In this document: piece by piece, positions 25,271 to 33,883 of the stretch | Layout: every line of letters begins with the position of its first letter | How positions within the stretch are numbered: the stretch's first letter is position 1 | Notes under the pieces: model-generated | Told to the model about the DNA's origin: nothing | Databases searched by the model: none | What the model saw: only the letters and a program-made list of their open reading frames with translations | Position numbers and translations under genes: made by a program | Origin: Arthrobacter sp. 131MFCol6.1 | Lineage (GTDB): Bacteria > Actinomycetota > Actinomycetes > Actinomycetales > Micrococcaceae | Direction: 5' to 3' | Assembly (NCBI RefSeq): GCF_000374925.1 | Contig: NZ_KB895543.1 | Span: forward strand, 62,001 to 126,000 | DNA length: 64,000 bases

Positions 25271-25323
25271 TTCGGGTACTGCCCACTCGTGTCTGCCGGG
25301 ACGTTTCGCCGTCTACTGGAGGG
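25271..25323 (+). promoter_or_regulatory. Upstream element shared with the first ATP-grasp locus (copy 2)
   Basis: TTCGGGTACTGCCCACTCG (25271-25289), followed by TCGCCGTCTACTGGAGGG ending at 25323, repeats the element at 18492-18544. The distance between the two blocks differs by a single base. A further GAGTAGTGG half-site is at 25251-25259. It lies 170 nt upstream of the second ATP-grasp gene, leaving an untranslated leader. The shared sequence suggests a common regulator or a duplicated upstream region. Confidence 0.55.
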
Positions 25324-25490
25324 ATTAGGTCCGACGCGTCGGCTGGCGCTGCAGGTGATTCTGGCAGTTTGTGAATCGAGCAGTCCGTGAAACGACTCGT
25401 CTGTCCATCAACAGGCTGTCTGAGAATCGGTGGCTGGAACGGTCGGAGCCGCAGCCGCGGTCCGGCCGGTGACGGCGGAATGGAGCAATC

Positions 25491-26459
25491 GTGGGCCCGC
25501 GCATACTCGTTACCGGGATTACCAGCGCCGCCGGACGGGCCGTCGCGGCCCAGCTCGAAGCCCGGGGTCTCCCGTACCTCGGCTCCGATGCCCGCGCCGA
25601 CACCCGCGCCGACACCCGCCAGGGCGGCGAGGCCCCCGCCGCCGCCGCGGTCAGGCTCCTGCCGGCGACGGACCCGGACATGATCCTGGACCTGCGCCGG
25701 CTGGTGGACCGCGAAGCCATCAACGTCATCATTCCGACCCTCACCGTGGAACTCCCGGTCCTGGCCGCGGCCCGCGCCGGATTCGCCCAGGACGTGCGGA
25801 TCATCGTGGGTGATCCTGCCGCGGTGGCCCTCGCCAACGATCAGCTGTTCACCACCTGGGCGCTGCAGGCAGCCGGCATTCCGGTGCCCCGGTTCGCGGT
25901 TCCGGGCGACCTCGCCGCCGCGCCGGCATCCCTCGCCGGCCTCAGCGGTCCCGTGGTGGTCAAGCCGCGGGTCTTCAAAGGCTCCCATGGTGTCCACTTG
26001 CTGGCCGGGACCGCCTCCGTTAGCTGGAAGAACCTGCCGGCGGGGCAACTGGTCCAGGAATTCATCCCGGGCGCCGACTACGTGTGCCTGGTGTTCGGTA
26101 CCCCGGCGCGCAACGCGATGGCCCCGGTGGCGGTGGTCCTCGAGAAGACCAGGACTCCGTATGGACGCGCCGGCAGCGACGAAGTCAGCCGGAGGGTGCC
26201 GGCGGATCAGGCCGGGGATGTGCGCAAGCTGGGTCTGGCCGCCGTCCGCACGCTCGGGCTGACCGGGCCGGTCCAGGTCCAGATCCGCCGCCGCACCGAC
26301 GGAACGCCCGTGGTGCTGGGTGTCTGCGCGACCCTGGGGGAGAACAGCACGTGGGCCCCGGAAATGCTCGACGCCGTGCTGGCAACGTTCACGCTCCCGG
26401 CGTTCAACCCGGCCTCCTTCCGCCGGTGCCCGGCGGTGCCAGCGGACGCCCTGGGGTGA
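25491..26459 (+). CDS. ATP-grasp paralogue with lost metal-binding residues (likely pseudoenzyme)
   Basis: A 322-residue protein clearly paralogous to the gene at 19747-20691 along its full length (shared TDPDMILDLRRLV-like, VIIPT, RIIVGDPAAVALAND, PVPRF, LVQEFIPGADY and SFNPASFR-like blocks). The ATP-binding Lys is kept (VVVKPRV), but the C-terminal catalytic segment reads VVLGVCATLGENS where the paralogue has VVLEVNARFGANS. The Mg-binding Glu and Asn are replaced by Gly and Cys, the Arg by Thr, and the upstream DVDVR by QVQIR. It is therefore probably inactive as a ligase. GTG 25491 follows GGAG at 25482-25485. A role as a regulatory or structural partner is inference. Confidence 0.85.
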   Translation: MGPRILVTGITSAAGRAVAAQLEARGLPYLGSDARADTRADTRQGGEAPAAAAVRLLPATDPDMILDLRRLVDREAINVIIPTLTVELPVLAAARAGFAQDVRIIVGDPAAVALANDQLFTTWALQAAGIPVPRFAVPGDLAAAPASLAGLSGPVVVKPRVFKGSHGVHLLAGTASVSWKNLPAGQLVQEFIPGADYVCLVFGTPARNAMAPVAVVLEKTRTPYGRAGSDEVSRRVPADQAGDVRKLGLAAVRTLGLTGPVQVQIRRRTDGTPVVLGVCATLGENSTWAPEMLDAVLATFTLPAFNPASFRRCPAVPADALG

Positions 26460-26469
26460 TCCCGCGCTG

Positions 26470-27438
26470 CTATTCGATGGTGGCGAAGAGGGCGTTGAGT
26501 TCGGCCGTGAGCTGGCGCCGCAGTTCCGGGGTGCCGATTTCCTGGCCGTCGATGTGGTTCACCGGGGCCAGGAGCCGGATGCTGGAGATCAGCCAGACCG
26601 CGTCGGCGTCCAGCAGGTCCTTCGGCTCCAGCGGGCCGTAGCCCAGTTCCCAGCCGGCAGCCTTGGCGGCGGTGAACAGGGCGCCCTGTGACGTGCCGGG
26701 CAGGATGCCGCTGTCCAGCTGGGGGGTGATGAGCCGCCGGACGGTGCGGACGCCGCCGGCGCCGTCGTCCGAGGTTTCCAGGTGGGCCAGCAGAACGGTC
26801 GACGTCGGACCCTCCAGCACCCGGCCGTCCGCGGACGTGAAGATGACGTCGTCGGCGCCCTGCCGGTGGGCGTAGCGCAACGCCGCCATGTTCACGGCGT
26901 AGGAAAGGGTCTTGGCGCCGAGCAGGAGCCACGGGGCGCGCTCGCCGACTTCACTGTCGTAGCCGCGGTCCAGCAGGATGACGTCGATCCCGGTCTCGCG
27001 CTGCCGGCGGCCCGCGGCCGCTGGCGCGGAGGCCTGGACCCAGCATGTAGGCGAAGCCGCGCCCTCCGGCCCGCGGGTGACAATCAGCTTCACCACCACC
27101 TCGTCCTGCCCCGTGCCGCCCGCTGCAGCCGCGGCAGGTTCCTGCCCCCGGAACTCGCGGATGGCGGTTTCCACCGCCCGCCGCCATGCGTCCTCGGCCG
27201 GGATGTCCAGCTCCAGCAGCCGGGCCGAGCCCGCCAGCCGGGTCAGGTGCGCCTGGATCTTGCGGGGCCGGCCGCCGACGGCCAGCAGGGATTCGAATAC
27301 GCCGTCGCCGCGGGTGGCGCCCAGGTCCGTGGCCATCAGTTGCGGCTGGGACGCGTCGGCAACGCGGCCGCCGTCGAATGCCGGGTCGAGGAAGACCAGC
27401 ACGGTCGCGGGCGCAGGAACGGGGGCAGGAGTGGTCAT
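26470..27438 (-). CDS. pabC: Aminodeoxychorismate lyase
   Basis: A 322-residue fold-type IV PLP enzyme, related to branched-chain aminotransferases. The PLP lysine lies in LGAKTLSYAVNMAALRYA, followed by DDVIFTSADGRVLEGPTSTVLL and ITPQLDSGILPGTS, the cofactor-binding segments. It should release pyruvate from 4-amino-4-deoxychorismate to give p-aminobenzoate for folate. Assignment to PabC rather than a transaminase rests on the presence of pabB 1.6 kb away. The genes are separated by a divergently read cardiolipin synthase, so they are not one transcript. Confidence 0.85.
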   Translation of the reverse strand: MTTPAPVPAPATVLVFLDPAFDGGRVADASQPQLMATDLGATRGDGVFESLLAVGGRPRKIQAHLTRLAGSARLLELDIPAEDAWRRAVETAIREFRGQEPAAAAAGGTGQDEVVVKLIVTRGPEGAASPTCWVQASAPAAAGRRQRETGIDVILLDRGYDSEVGERAPWLLLGAKTLSYAVNMAALRYAHRQGADDVIFTSADGRVLEGPTSTVLLAHLETSDDGAGGVRTVRRLITPQLDSGILPGTSQGALFTAAKAAGWELGYGPLEPKDLLDADAVWLISSIRLLAPVNHIDGQEIGTPELRRQLTAELNALFATIE

Positions 27439-27531
27439 GGCTACAGCTTAGTCTCGGCGGTCCCGGGATAGGATTTGCACGTTGCCCGTTCCGGAACTGT
27501 TCCGCGGGCCTGTAGCTTGAGGGGTTCGCCT

Positions 27532-29007
27532 GTGCTGTGGCCATTTCCGCTGGCGGAAACTTTACCGTCCTGGGCGATTCTGATTTTGACCGTGATCGAC
27601 TTCGCCATCCGCGTGCTGGCCCTGGGCATCATCCCCGGAAACCGGCGGCCCACCACCGCGATGGCGTGGCTGCTGGGCATCTTCATTGTGCCCATCATCG
27701 GCCTGGCCTTGTTCCTGCTGTTCGGCAATTTCCGGCTCTCCCGCAAGCGCCGCGCGCAGCAGGACGCGGTCAATACCCGGGTGCGCGCCGGGACCTCGGA
27801 ACTGGCGATGCTGGAGAGCCGCTACGCCGGACCCGAATGGGTGGCTTCCGCCGCGGAACTGAACAAGACGCTCGGCTCGCTGCCGATGGTGGACGGTAAC
27901 CAAGTGGAACTGCTGCCCGGCTACCCCGACTCCATCAAGGCGATGGCCAAGGCGGTCCGCGGCGCAAAGTCTTTCGTCAACGCCGAGTTCTACATCATGA
28001 GCTCGGACCACGTCACGGACGATCTGCTGACCGCGCTGGAAGAGGCCGCCGAGCGCGGCGTCGAGGTCCGTGTCCTGTTCGATCACCTTGGCACGCTTCG
28101 CATCAAGGGCTATCGCAAGCTGATCGCCCGGCTCAAGGCCAGCAAGATCCGCTGGCGGCCCATGCTGCCGCTCAACCCGATGCAGGGGCAGTGGCGCCGG
28201 CCGGACTTGCGCAACCACCGCAAGATCATGGTGATCGACGGCGAGATCGCCTTCACCGGATCGCAGAACCTGATCGAGCCCTCCTACAACAACCCCAAGC
28301 ACCGCAAAATCGGCCGCGAATGGGTCGAGCTGATGGCCTGCCTGCGTGGACCGATCGTCACCACGCTCAACGTCGTGTTCGCCACCGACTGGCTCAGCGA
28401 GACCGACGAATCCATTGAGGAACAGCTCGCGCACCGGCCCGAACTGCACGCCGGCAACATCACCGCCCAGGTGGTGCCCAGCGGCCCCGGCTTCATCACC
28501 GAAAACAATCTGCGGCTCTTCAACACGCTGATCTACTCGGCGCAGCGCAAGATCTCGATCTGCAGCCCGTACTTCGTCCCGGACGACTCGCTGCTGTATG
28601 CGGTGACGACGGCGGCGCAGCGCGGCGTCGACGTCGAACTCTTCGTCTCGGAAAAGGGCGACCAGTTCCTGGTCCACCACGCCCAGCAGTCCTACTATGA
28701 GGCTCTGCTTGAAGCCGGGGTGCGGATCTACCTCTACAAGGCCCCCTTCGTGCTGCACGCCAAGCACTTCACGATCGACGACGACGTTGCCGTGCTGGGT
28801 TCCAGCAACATGGACATGCGCTCCTTCTCGCTGAACCTGGAGGTCTCGGTGATGCTCCTGGGGGAGGACATCGTGCGGCGGATCAGCGCCGTGGAGGACA
28901 CCTACCGGGGCATTTCGCGCGAACTTACCCTCGAGGACTGGATGAAACGTCCGATGGGGGTCAAATACGTGGACAACGTCGCACGGCTGACGGCCACCCT
29001 GCAGTAG
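27532..29007 (+). CDS. cls: Cardiolipin synthase
   Basis: A 491-residue phospholipase-D-superfamily membrane enzyme that joins two phosphatidylglycerol molecules to make cardiolipin. Two N-terminal membrane helices (about 8-25 and 38-60) precede two HKD motifs: HRKIMVID (His229, Lys231, Asp236) and HAKHFTID (His409, Lys411, Asp416). GTG 27532 is preferred because GAGGGG at 27519-27524 gives a 7-nt spacing; the in-frame upstream codon at 27475 has none. It is divergent from pabC. Confidence 0.93.
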   Translation: MLWPFPLAETLPSWAILILTVIDFAIRVLALGIIPGNRRPTTAMAWLLGIFIVPIIGLALFLLFGNFRLSRKRRAQQDAVNTRVRAGTSELAMLESRYAGPEWVASAAELNKTLGSLPMVDGNQVELLPGYPDSIKAMAKAVRGAKSFVNAEFYIMSSDHVTDDLLTALEEAAERGVEVRVLFDHLGTLRIKGYRKLIARLKASKIRWRPMLPLNPMQGQWRRPDLRNHRKIMVIDGEIAFTGSQNLIEPSYNNPKHRKIGREWVELMACLRGPIVTTLNVVFATDWLSETDESIEEQLAHRPELHAGNITAQVVPSGPGFITENNLRLFNTLIYSAQRKISICSPYFVPDDSLLYAVTTAAQRGVDVELFVSEKGDQFLVHHAQQSYYEALLEAGVRIYLYKAPFVLHAKHFTIDDDVAVLGSSNMDMRSFSLNLEVSVMLLGEDIVRRISAVEDTYRGISRELTLEDWMKRPMGVKYVDNVARLTATLQ

Positions 29008-29033
29008 CCGGGGGCACCGGCGGGGGAGCCGGC

Positions 29034-31100
29034 TCAGCCTTGGGGAAACTCGGCGCCGAGCGCCGAGAGGACGCCGAACGCTTTGGTCCGGATTTCCTCG
29101 TACTCCTCCTGCGGCGTCGAGTCGGCGGTGACGGCTCCCCCGACGCCGAGGCTCAGTTCCGCGGCACCCTCGCCCAGGGCCCTGACCACGAGGGTCCGGA
29201 TTGCCACGGCGAGGTCGGCGGCCCCGTTCAGGGAGAAGTAGCCGATCGCCCCGGAGTACACGCCGCGCGGTGCGGCCTCCAGCCGGTCCAGGATGGCCAT
29301 GGTGCTGACCTTCGGGGCGCCGGTCATCGAACCGGCGGGGAAGCAGGCCGCGACAGCCTCGGCCCGCGGCATCCCGGGCCGCAGCCGGGCATCGATGGTG
29401 CTCACCATTTGGTGCACGGTGGCGTAGCTCTCGATCGCGCACAGCCGGCTGACGGCCACCGAACCCGGGACGGCGAAATGGCTCAAGTCATTGCGCAACA
29501 GGTCCACGATCATGATGTTTTCCGCGCGGTCCTTGGCCGACGATTCCAGCTCCTCCCGCAGGGCCGCATCCGTCCCCGGTTCCGGATCGCGGCGGCGGGT
29601 GCCCTTGATCGGCTCTGCCCGCATCCTGCCGTCCGCGGCAATCTGCAGGAACCGCTCCGGCGACGTGCTGGCCACGGCGAGCTCGCCGAACCGCAGAAAA
29701 CTGGCGAAGGGGGCCGGGTTGCGGCGCCGCAGGTCCAGGTAGGCCGGCCACGGATCCATGCCCCGAGGCCCCGCGGGCGGGGCAGCGGTAAGCGCCGTGG
29801 TCAGGCAGACCTCATAGGTGTTTCCTTCCGCGATCTCACGCTGGGCCTCGGTGACTTTGGCCTTGTAACCGGCTTCCGTGTCCCGGGCGGCGAAGCGCGG
29901 AGCGGCGGGCTGCGGGGCACTGACACGCTGGGCCGGGGCCGCGGGCACGGCCTCAGGCGCCGACGCGGCCGCGGTGACGGCCGTGCGGGCCGCCCCAAGC
30001 CAGGCCCCGGCGTCGGGCGCGTCCAGGGTCAGCAGCCAGGCTGTGCCCTCGGCATGGTCGAGGACCACGGCGCGGCCGGCGAAGATCAGGCAGGCGTCCG
30101 GGGTGGCGGCGGTGACGTCGTTGCCGCCGGTTTCGCGTTTGAGCTCATAGCCGAGGTACCCGAGCCAGCCCAGGGTGAACTCGCACGGGTAGGCCTCGGG
30201 TGCACGGAGCGCGCGGCGGCCCCACACGCCGTCGAGCCAGCGGAAGAACGGGCCATCGGTGGTCACGGTGGCCTGGCCCGTACTGACGCGGGTCCGTCCG
30301 GAACTGTGCTGGACGGACTGGCCGAAGCGGCCGCCGTCGTCGGCCAGGATGCTGAAGCGGCTGCGCTCCGCAGCCTCCGGGGCCAGGCCTGCCGGGTCCA
30401 GGGAGGAGTCGAGCCACACGGCGTTGGTTGAACCGCCAAAGAGCGCCGCAAACAGTTGCGCGGGCTCGGGCTGGGCCTGGACCCGTTCTGCCAGCAATTG
30501 CAGCCCGCGCCGGGCGGCGAGTTCGGGCAGCAGGGAGGAGGCGACGGCGGGAAGGTACTGAAGGGCCTGCAGGACGTCGTCCGGGGCGGTGCCGTCCGCC
30601 AGGTTGAGCACGTGCACATCCGCGCGGGCCGGGACGTCATCGGCCGCCAGCCACTCCGCTTCCTGGGCAGCCCACTGGTCCCAAAACGGTTCGTAGGTGT
30701 CGCCGTCCCGGGCCAGCGCCCGGGCCCGGCGGTCCGCGTCGGAGGAGTCCGCCCAGATCACGGCGTCCAGCAGGGGTGCCGCGGCCGCCGCGGCGGCACC
30801 GACGCCCTCCACGAGGACGATTTCGGCCGGGCGTGTGGTGCGGGCCTCGCCGTCGTAGTGCCGTTCCCAGTCCCAGCTGACCCATTCCGCATTCTCCCCG
30901 CGCCGCAAGGGTGAAAGCACGGTGGTGACGTAGCGTTCGATCCCCGCCGCCAGCCCGTTCCAGCCGGGATAGATGTCCTCGAGGTGGAAGAGCGAGACCT
31001 TGTGGTGCTCCCTCAGCCGCGCCGCCAGTTCGATGGCCAGGGTGGTCTTGCCGGAGCCGGAGCGCCCGTCGATTGCGATGATGACGGGTGCGGGGCTCAT
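29034..31100 (-). CDS. pabB: P-loop kinase-like domain fused to aminodeoxychorismate synthase component I
   Basis: A 688-residue fusion. Residues 1-200 form a uridine-kinase-like P-loop NTPase with Walker A GRSGSGKTT (12-20), HLEDIYPGWNGL and VLVEGVGAAAA. Residues about 215-685 form the chorismate-binding domain: PIKGTRRR (497-501 core, with Lys499), DRAENIMIVDLLRNDL, FPAGSMTGAPKVS and a C-terminal LSLGVGGAVTADSTPQEEYEEI. PabB adds the amide nitrogen to chorismate for folate synthesis. The C-terminal half has all conserved motifs. The purpose of the kinase half is unknown. It overlaps the phosphatase stop by 4 nt. Confidence 0.9.
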   Translation of the reverse strand: MSPAPVIIAIDGRSGSGKTTLAIELAARLREHHKVSLFHLEDIYPGWNGLAAGIERYVTTVLSPLRRGENAEWVSWDWERHYDGEARTTRPAEIVLVEGVGAAAAAAAPLLDAVIWADSSDADRRARALARDGDTYEPFWDQWAAQEAEWLAADDVPARADVHVLNLADGTAPDDVLQALQYLPAVASSLLPELAARRGLQLLAERVQAQPEPAQLFAALFGGSTNAVWLDSSLDPAGLAPEAAERSRFSILADDGGRFGQSVQHSSGRTRVSTGQATVTTDGPFFRWLDGVWGRRALRAPEAYPCEFTLGWLGYLGYELKRETGGNDVTAATPDACLIFAGRAVVLDHAEGTAWLLTLDAPDAGAWLGAARTAVTAAASAPEAVPAAPAQRVSAPQPAAPRFAARDTEAGYKAKVTEAQREIAEGNTYEVCLTTALTAAPPAGPRGMDPWPAYLDLRRRNPAPFASFLRFGELAVASTSPERFLQIAADGRMRAEPIKGTRRRDPEPGTDAALREELESSAKDRAENIMIVDLLRNDLSHFAVPGSVAVSRLCAIESYATVHQMVSTIDARLRPGMPRAEAVAACFPAGSMTGAPKVSTMAILDRLEAAPRGVYSGAIGYFSLNGAADLAVAIRTLVVRALGEGAAELSLGVGGAVTADSTPQEEYEEIRTKAFGVLSALGAEFPQG

Positions 31101-31669
31101 GAAATAGAGCGTACCGGCTGCTGTGCCTTGGGTTGGTCACTGCCGTGATGTTGCCCGTCCTGCCGCTCAAGCTCGGTGCGCACGTGCTGCACGATCCCCG
31201 GAAGGGAGGCCCGGATGAGGTTCCAGGTGGTGTCGAAGTCGGTGTGGCCGCCATACCACGGGTCCTCGATGCCCTGCTCCAGCGGGTCCTTGTCCGCCAC
31301 GGCGGGGTCGAAGCTGCGGAGCATGCGGATCTTGGCCAGGGATTCCCGGTCCGGTGCTGCCTGCCGGAGCCAGCCGTAGTGGTCCACGTCGAGGGCCAGG
31401 ATCAGCTCCCGGCTGGCGAACCATTCGGGCCGCCATTCGCGCGCCACGTGGCGGTCCGAAGCGATGTTCTGCGCCGTGAGTTTGCGCGCGGCCCGGGGAT
31501 CGATGGGCCGGCCGGCCTCATAGGCGGTGGTGCCGGCGGAATCGATCACGGCCCCAGTCAGGCGCTCGGCCCGGAATGCCTCCGCCAGCATGAGTTCGGC
31601 CATCGGCGACCGGCAGATGTTTCCGGTGCAGACCGCGATGATCCGGTACTGGCTCGACATTGAGGTCAT
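31097..31669 (-). CDS. Low-molecular-weight protein-tyrosine phosphatase
   Basis: A 190-residue cytoplasmic phosphatase. The catalytic loop CTGNICRS (Cys14, Arg20, Ser21) and the general-acid DPWYGG segment near residue 136 are intact. The C-terminal extension of about 25 residues is hydrophilic and unconserved. An alternative ATG at 31660 (MSSQYRII) is equally plausible. It lies directly upstream of the kinase-PabB fusion with an ATGA overlap, so the two are co-translated. Whether phosphatase and kinase domains are functionally linked is not shown. Confidence 0.92.
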   Translation of the reverse strand: MTSMSSQYRIIAVCTGNICRSPMAELMLAEAFRAERLTGAVIDSAGTTAYEAGRPIDPRAARKLTAQNIASDRHVAREWRPEWFASRELILALDVDHYGWLRQAAPDRESLAKIRMLRSFDPAVADKDPLEQGIEDPWYGGHTDFDTTWNLIRASLPGIVQHVRTELERQDGQHHGSDQPKAQQPVRSIS

Positions 31670-31744
31670 AGCTAAGCATGAACGATCCGGGCCCTCTTGG
31701 CTAGCTGACCCCCGCCGTGTATGACAAAAGGTGTCAACCGATTC

Positions 31745-32284
31745 TTAGTTATTGTCATGCCCGGGCTTGGGTGCGGCCGGGTTTAGCCCAAGGTGCCGGA
31801 CCAGCGCGTCGAGGACGGGCAGCTGGCCCTTGACCAGCCTGGACCGGGCTGCGGGCTCGGCGGTCCATTCGGCGCGGTCGATCTCCGGGAAGCTGCTGAC
31901 CGCACCGGATCCCCTCGGCCACTCCAGCTCGAAGGTGTTGCTCAGGATTCGTTCGGGCTGAAAGTCCGCTTCGGCCGTGAAGACCGTGATGATCTTCCCG
32001 GAGGGCTGGCGGAAGTCGCCGAGCCGGTGGTACTCGGCGGCCGGTGCCGGCGTGCCGATTTCCTCCGCGAACTCGCGGTGCGCGGCCGCCAGGGGGTCCT
32101 CGTCGGCGGCGTATTCACCCTTGGGGATGGACCAGCCGTGGGCGTCCTTGCGGGCCCAGAACGGTCCGCCCATGTGGGCTATCCAGACCTCAAGCTGCGG
32201 TGTGCTGCCCGACTGGGGCGCCCCGACGGGCGGGGACGCGCTCCCCAGGCGGTACAGCAGAATGCCGGCGCTCCGAACGGTCAC
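31745..32284 (-). CDS. Nudix hydrolase
   Basis: A 179-residue hydrolase of nucleoside-diphosphate-X compounds. The Nudix box begins at GEYAADEDPLAAA and continues as HREFAEEIG, matching GX5EX7REUXEEXG; the Glu residues bind metal. The N-terminal SAGILLYR and KDAHGWSIPKGEY are typical of the DR0004/AH subgroup acting on diadenosine polyphosphates or similar, but the exact substrate is unknown. It is read alone; the downstream 75 bp contains TGACA/TGTCA flanking CCTTT. Confidence 0.88.
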   Translation of the reverse strand: MTVRSAGILLYRLGSASPPVGAPQSGSTPQLEVWIAHMGGPFWARKDAHGWSIPKGEYAADEDPLAAAHREFAEEIGTPAPAAEYHRLGDFRQPSGKIITVFTAEADFQPERILSNTFELEWPRGSGAVSSFPEIDRAEWTAEPAARSRLVKGQLPVLDALVRHLGLNPAAPKPGHDNN

Positions 32285-32342
32285 GGTTCCTCCTTCTCCA
32301 ATTCCCGCGGCTATTCCGCGGCCATGCCCCGCTGCCCCGCAT

Positions 32343-32822
32343 TCAAGCCGCCGGTCCCCACAGTGCCTTGCGCAGCAGTCCTTTGAGGGCCGCGATTTCG
32401 GTGCCGTTAAGGCCGGCCAGCGCTGCGGCTTCCGCTTCCCGCGCCGCGGCCTCGGCCTGCCGGAAGACGGCTGCCCCTTCCGCGGTCGCCGAGACGATCT
32501 TGGCGCGACGATCCTGCTTCCCGGGCGCGCGGATCACCAGTCCGCGCTTCTCGAGCTCGTCAATCAGAGCGACGATCTGGCTGGGGTCCAGGCTGAGGAA
32601 TTCAGCCATCTCCCGCTGGGTGGGCTCCAGCTCGCTATTGGCCAGGGCCAGCACCGAATAGGAGCGCTCCTTGAGGCCAAAGTCGGCCAGCGCGCGGTTG
32701 TTCAGGACCGAGCCGGAGGCATGAAGTTTGGCCAGCAGGAAGCCCGCGTCCTGGCTGATGGTCGCCGCCACAAGCTTCTCGGTCGGCACGATGTCCAGCT
32801 GTTCGTCTGCTTCGGTCGGCAT
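32343..32822 (-). CDS. MarR-family regulator of the adjacent catabolic operon
   Basis: A 159-residue winged-helix regulator. The core contains LKERSYSVLALAN, SELEPTQREMAEFL, SLDPSQIVALIDELEKRGLVIRA and a wing with PGKQDRRAKIVS. ATG 32822 follows a GGAG on the minus strand; the frame upstream to 32978 would run through the promoter. It is divergent from the SDR-to-CoA-ligase operon, the usual layout for an autoregulated MarR repressor of aromatic or fatty acid catabolism, released by substrate or acyl-CoA. Confidence 0.88.
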   Translation of the reverse strand: MPTEADEQLDIVPTEKLVAATISQDAGFLLAKLHASGSVLNNRALADFGLKERSYSVLALANSELEPTQREMAEFLSLDPSQIVALIDELEKRGLVIRAPGKQDRRAKIVSATAEGAAVFRQAEAAAREAEAAALAGLNGTEIAALKGLLRKALWGPAA

Positions 32823-32853
32823 GCCCAACTCCAATAGTCCAAAAAATAAATCA

Positions 32854-32866
32854 TTGACTTTTTCAA
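32854..32866. promoter_or_regulatory. Candidate MarR operator / promoter in the divergent intergenic region
   Basis: TTGACTTTTTCAA is an inverted repeat (TTGA-N5-TCAA) in a markedly AT-rich 60-bp stretch between the MarR gene and the SDR gene. Its first six bases can also serve as a -35 box for rightward transcription. TATTTT at 32874-32879 could be a -10, though the 14-nt spacing is short. Position and symmetry fit a repressor site; not proven. Confidence 0.4.
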
Positions 32867-32946
32867 CTATCCATATTTTCATGGATGCAGAACAGCATCC
32901 CATGCCGCAAGGACGGATGCACACGGCAGCTAGCAAAGGAGCGGCA

Positions 32947-33882
32947 ATGAGCCTGTCAGGAAAAGTAGCAATCGTCACCGGAAGCGGCCGGGGCCTCGGC
33001 CTGGCCTACGCCCGGGAACTGGCCCGGCAGGGCGCCGCCGTCGTCGTCAACGATGTGGACGCCGAGGTCGCCGCAGACGCCGTCCGGACGATTCAGTCCG
33101 ACGGCGGCCGCGCAGCCGCCGTCGTTGCCCCGGTGGGCAGCTCCGACGTCGCCAAGCAGCTCGTGCAGGCAGCCGTCACGGAGTTTGGTCGGCTGGACAT
33201 TCTGGTCACCAACGCCGGCATCCTGCGGGACAAGAGCCTGCTGAAGATGACGGACGAGGACTTCGACGCCGTGATCAACGTCCACCTGCGCGGCACCTTC
33301 ACCTGTGCACGGGAGGCCTTCGGCTACTTCAAGGAGCACGGCATTGCCGGCCGCATCATCACCATCGGCTCCCCGACCGGCCAGTGCGGCAACTTCGGCC
33401 AGACCAACTACGCCGCCGCGAAGGCCGGAATCGTGGGCATGGTCCGCACCTGGGCGCTGGAAATGAAGAAGGCCGGCGTCACCGCCAACGCCGTCATTCC
33501 CGTGGCCGCCACCGCCATGACCAAGACCGTCCCGTACTTCCAGAAGGCCGTCGAGGCCGACGAGCGCGGCGAGGCCATGCCGGCCTTCTTCCGCCACGAC
33601 CTCGGCTTTGGTACGGCCGACGACGTCGCCGGACTGGTGGCCTTCCTCGCCTCCGACGCTGCCGCCGGCGTCACCGGCCAGGCCATCGGCGCTGGCGGTG
33701 ACCGGCTGCAGCTCTGGACCCACCCCGAGGCCGCCGCCACCGAATACCGCGAGGGCGGCTGGGGCTACCAGGATCTCGTGGACGACTTCGGCGCGCTCTT
33801 CGGGGACAAGCTGCAAAGTGTAGGCGAGGACTTCCTGCCGCTGCCGGAAGAACTGCAGCCCGAACCGGCGGAGGTTCGCTGA
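32947..33882 (+). CDS. SDR-family oxidoreductase, probable 3-hydroxyacyl-CoA dehydrogenase
   Basis: A 311-residue NAD(P)-dependent dehydrogenase. The nucleotide motif TGSGRGLG (about residues 10-17), NAG, catalytic Ser and YAAAK are all present. The sequence resembles the dehydrogenase part of peroxisomal-type multifunctional enzymes, with a C-terminal extension of about 60 residues (WGYQDLVDDFGALFGDKLQ). In this operon it would oxidise the hydroxyacyl-CoA made by the MaoC hydratase. ATG 32947 follows a strong AAAGGAG at 32935-32941. First gene of the six-gene cluster. Confidence 0.87.
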   Translation: MSLSGKVAIVTGSGRGLGLAYARELARQGAAVVVNDVDAEVAADAVRTIQSDGGRAAAVVAPVGSSDVAKQLVQAAVTEFGRLDILVTNAGILRDKSLLKMTDEDFDAVINVHLRGTFTCAREAFGYFKEHGIAGRIITIGSPTGQCGNFGQTNYAAAKAGIVGMVRTWALEMKKAGVTANAVIPVAATAMTKTVPYFQKAVEADERGEAMPAFFRHDLGFGTADDVAGLVAFLASDAAAGVTGQAIGAGGDRLQLWTHPEAAATEYREGGWGYQDLVDDFGALFGDKLQSVGEDFLPLPEELQPEPAEVR

Positions 33883-33883
33883 C

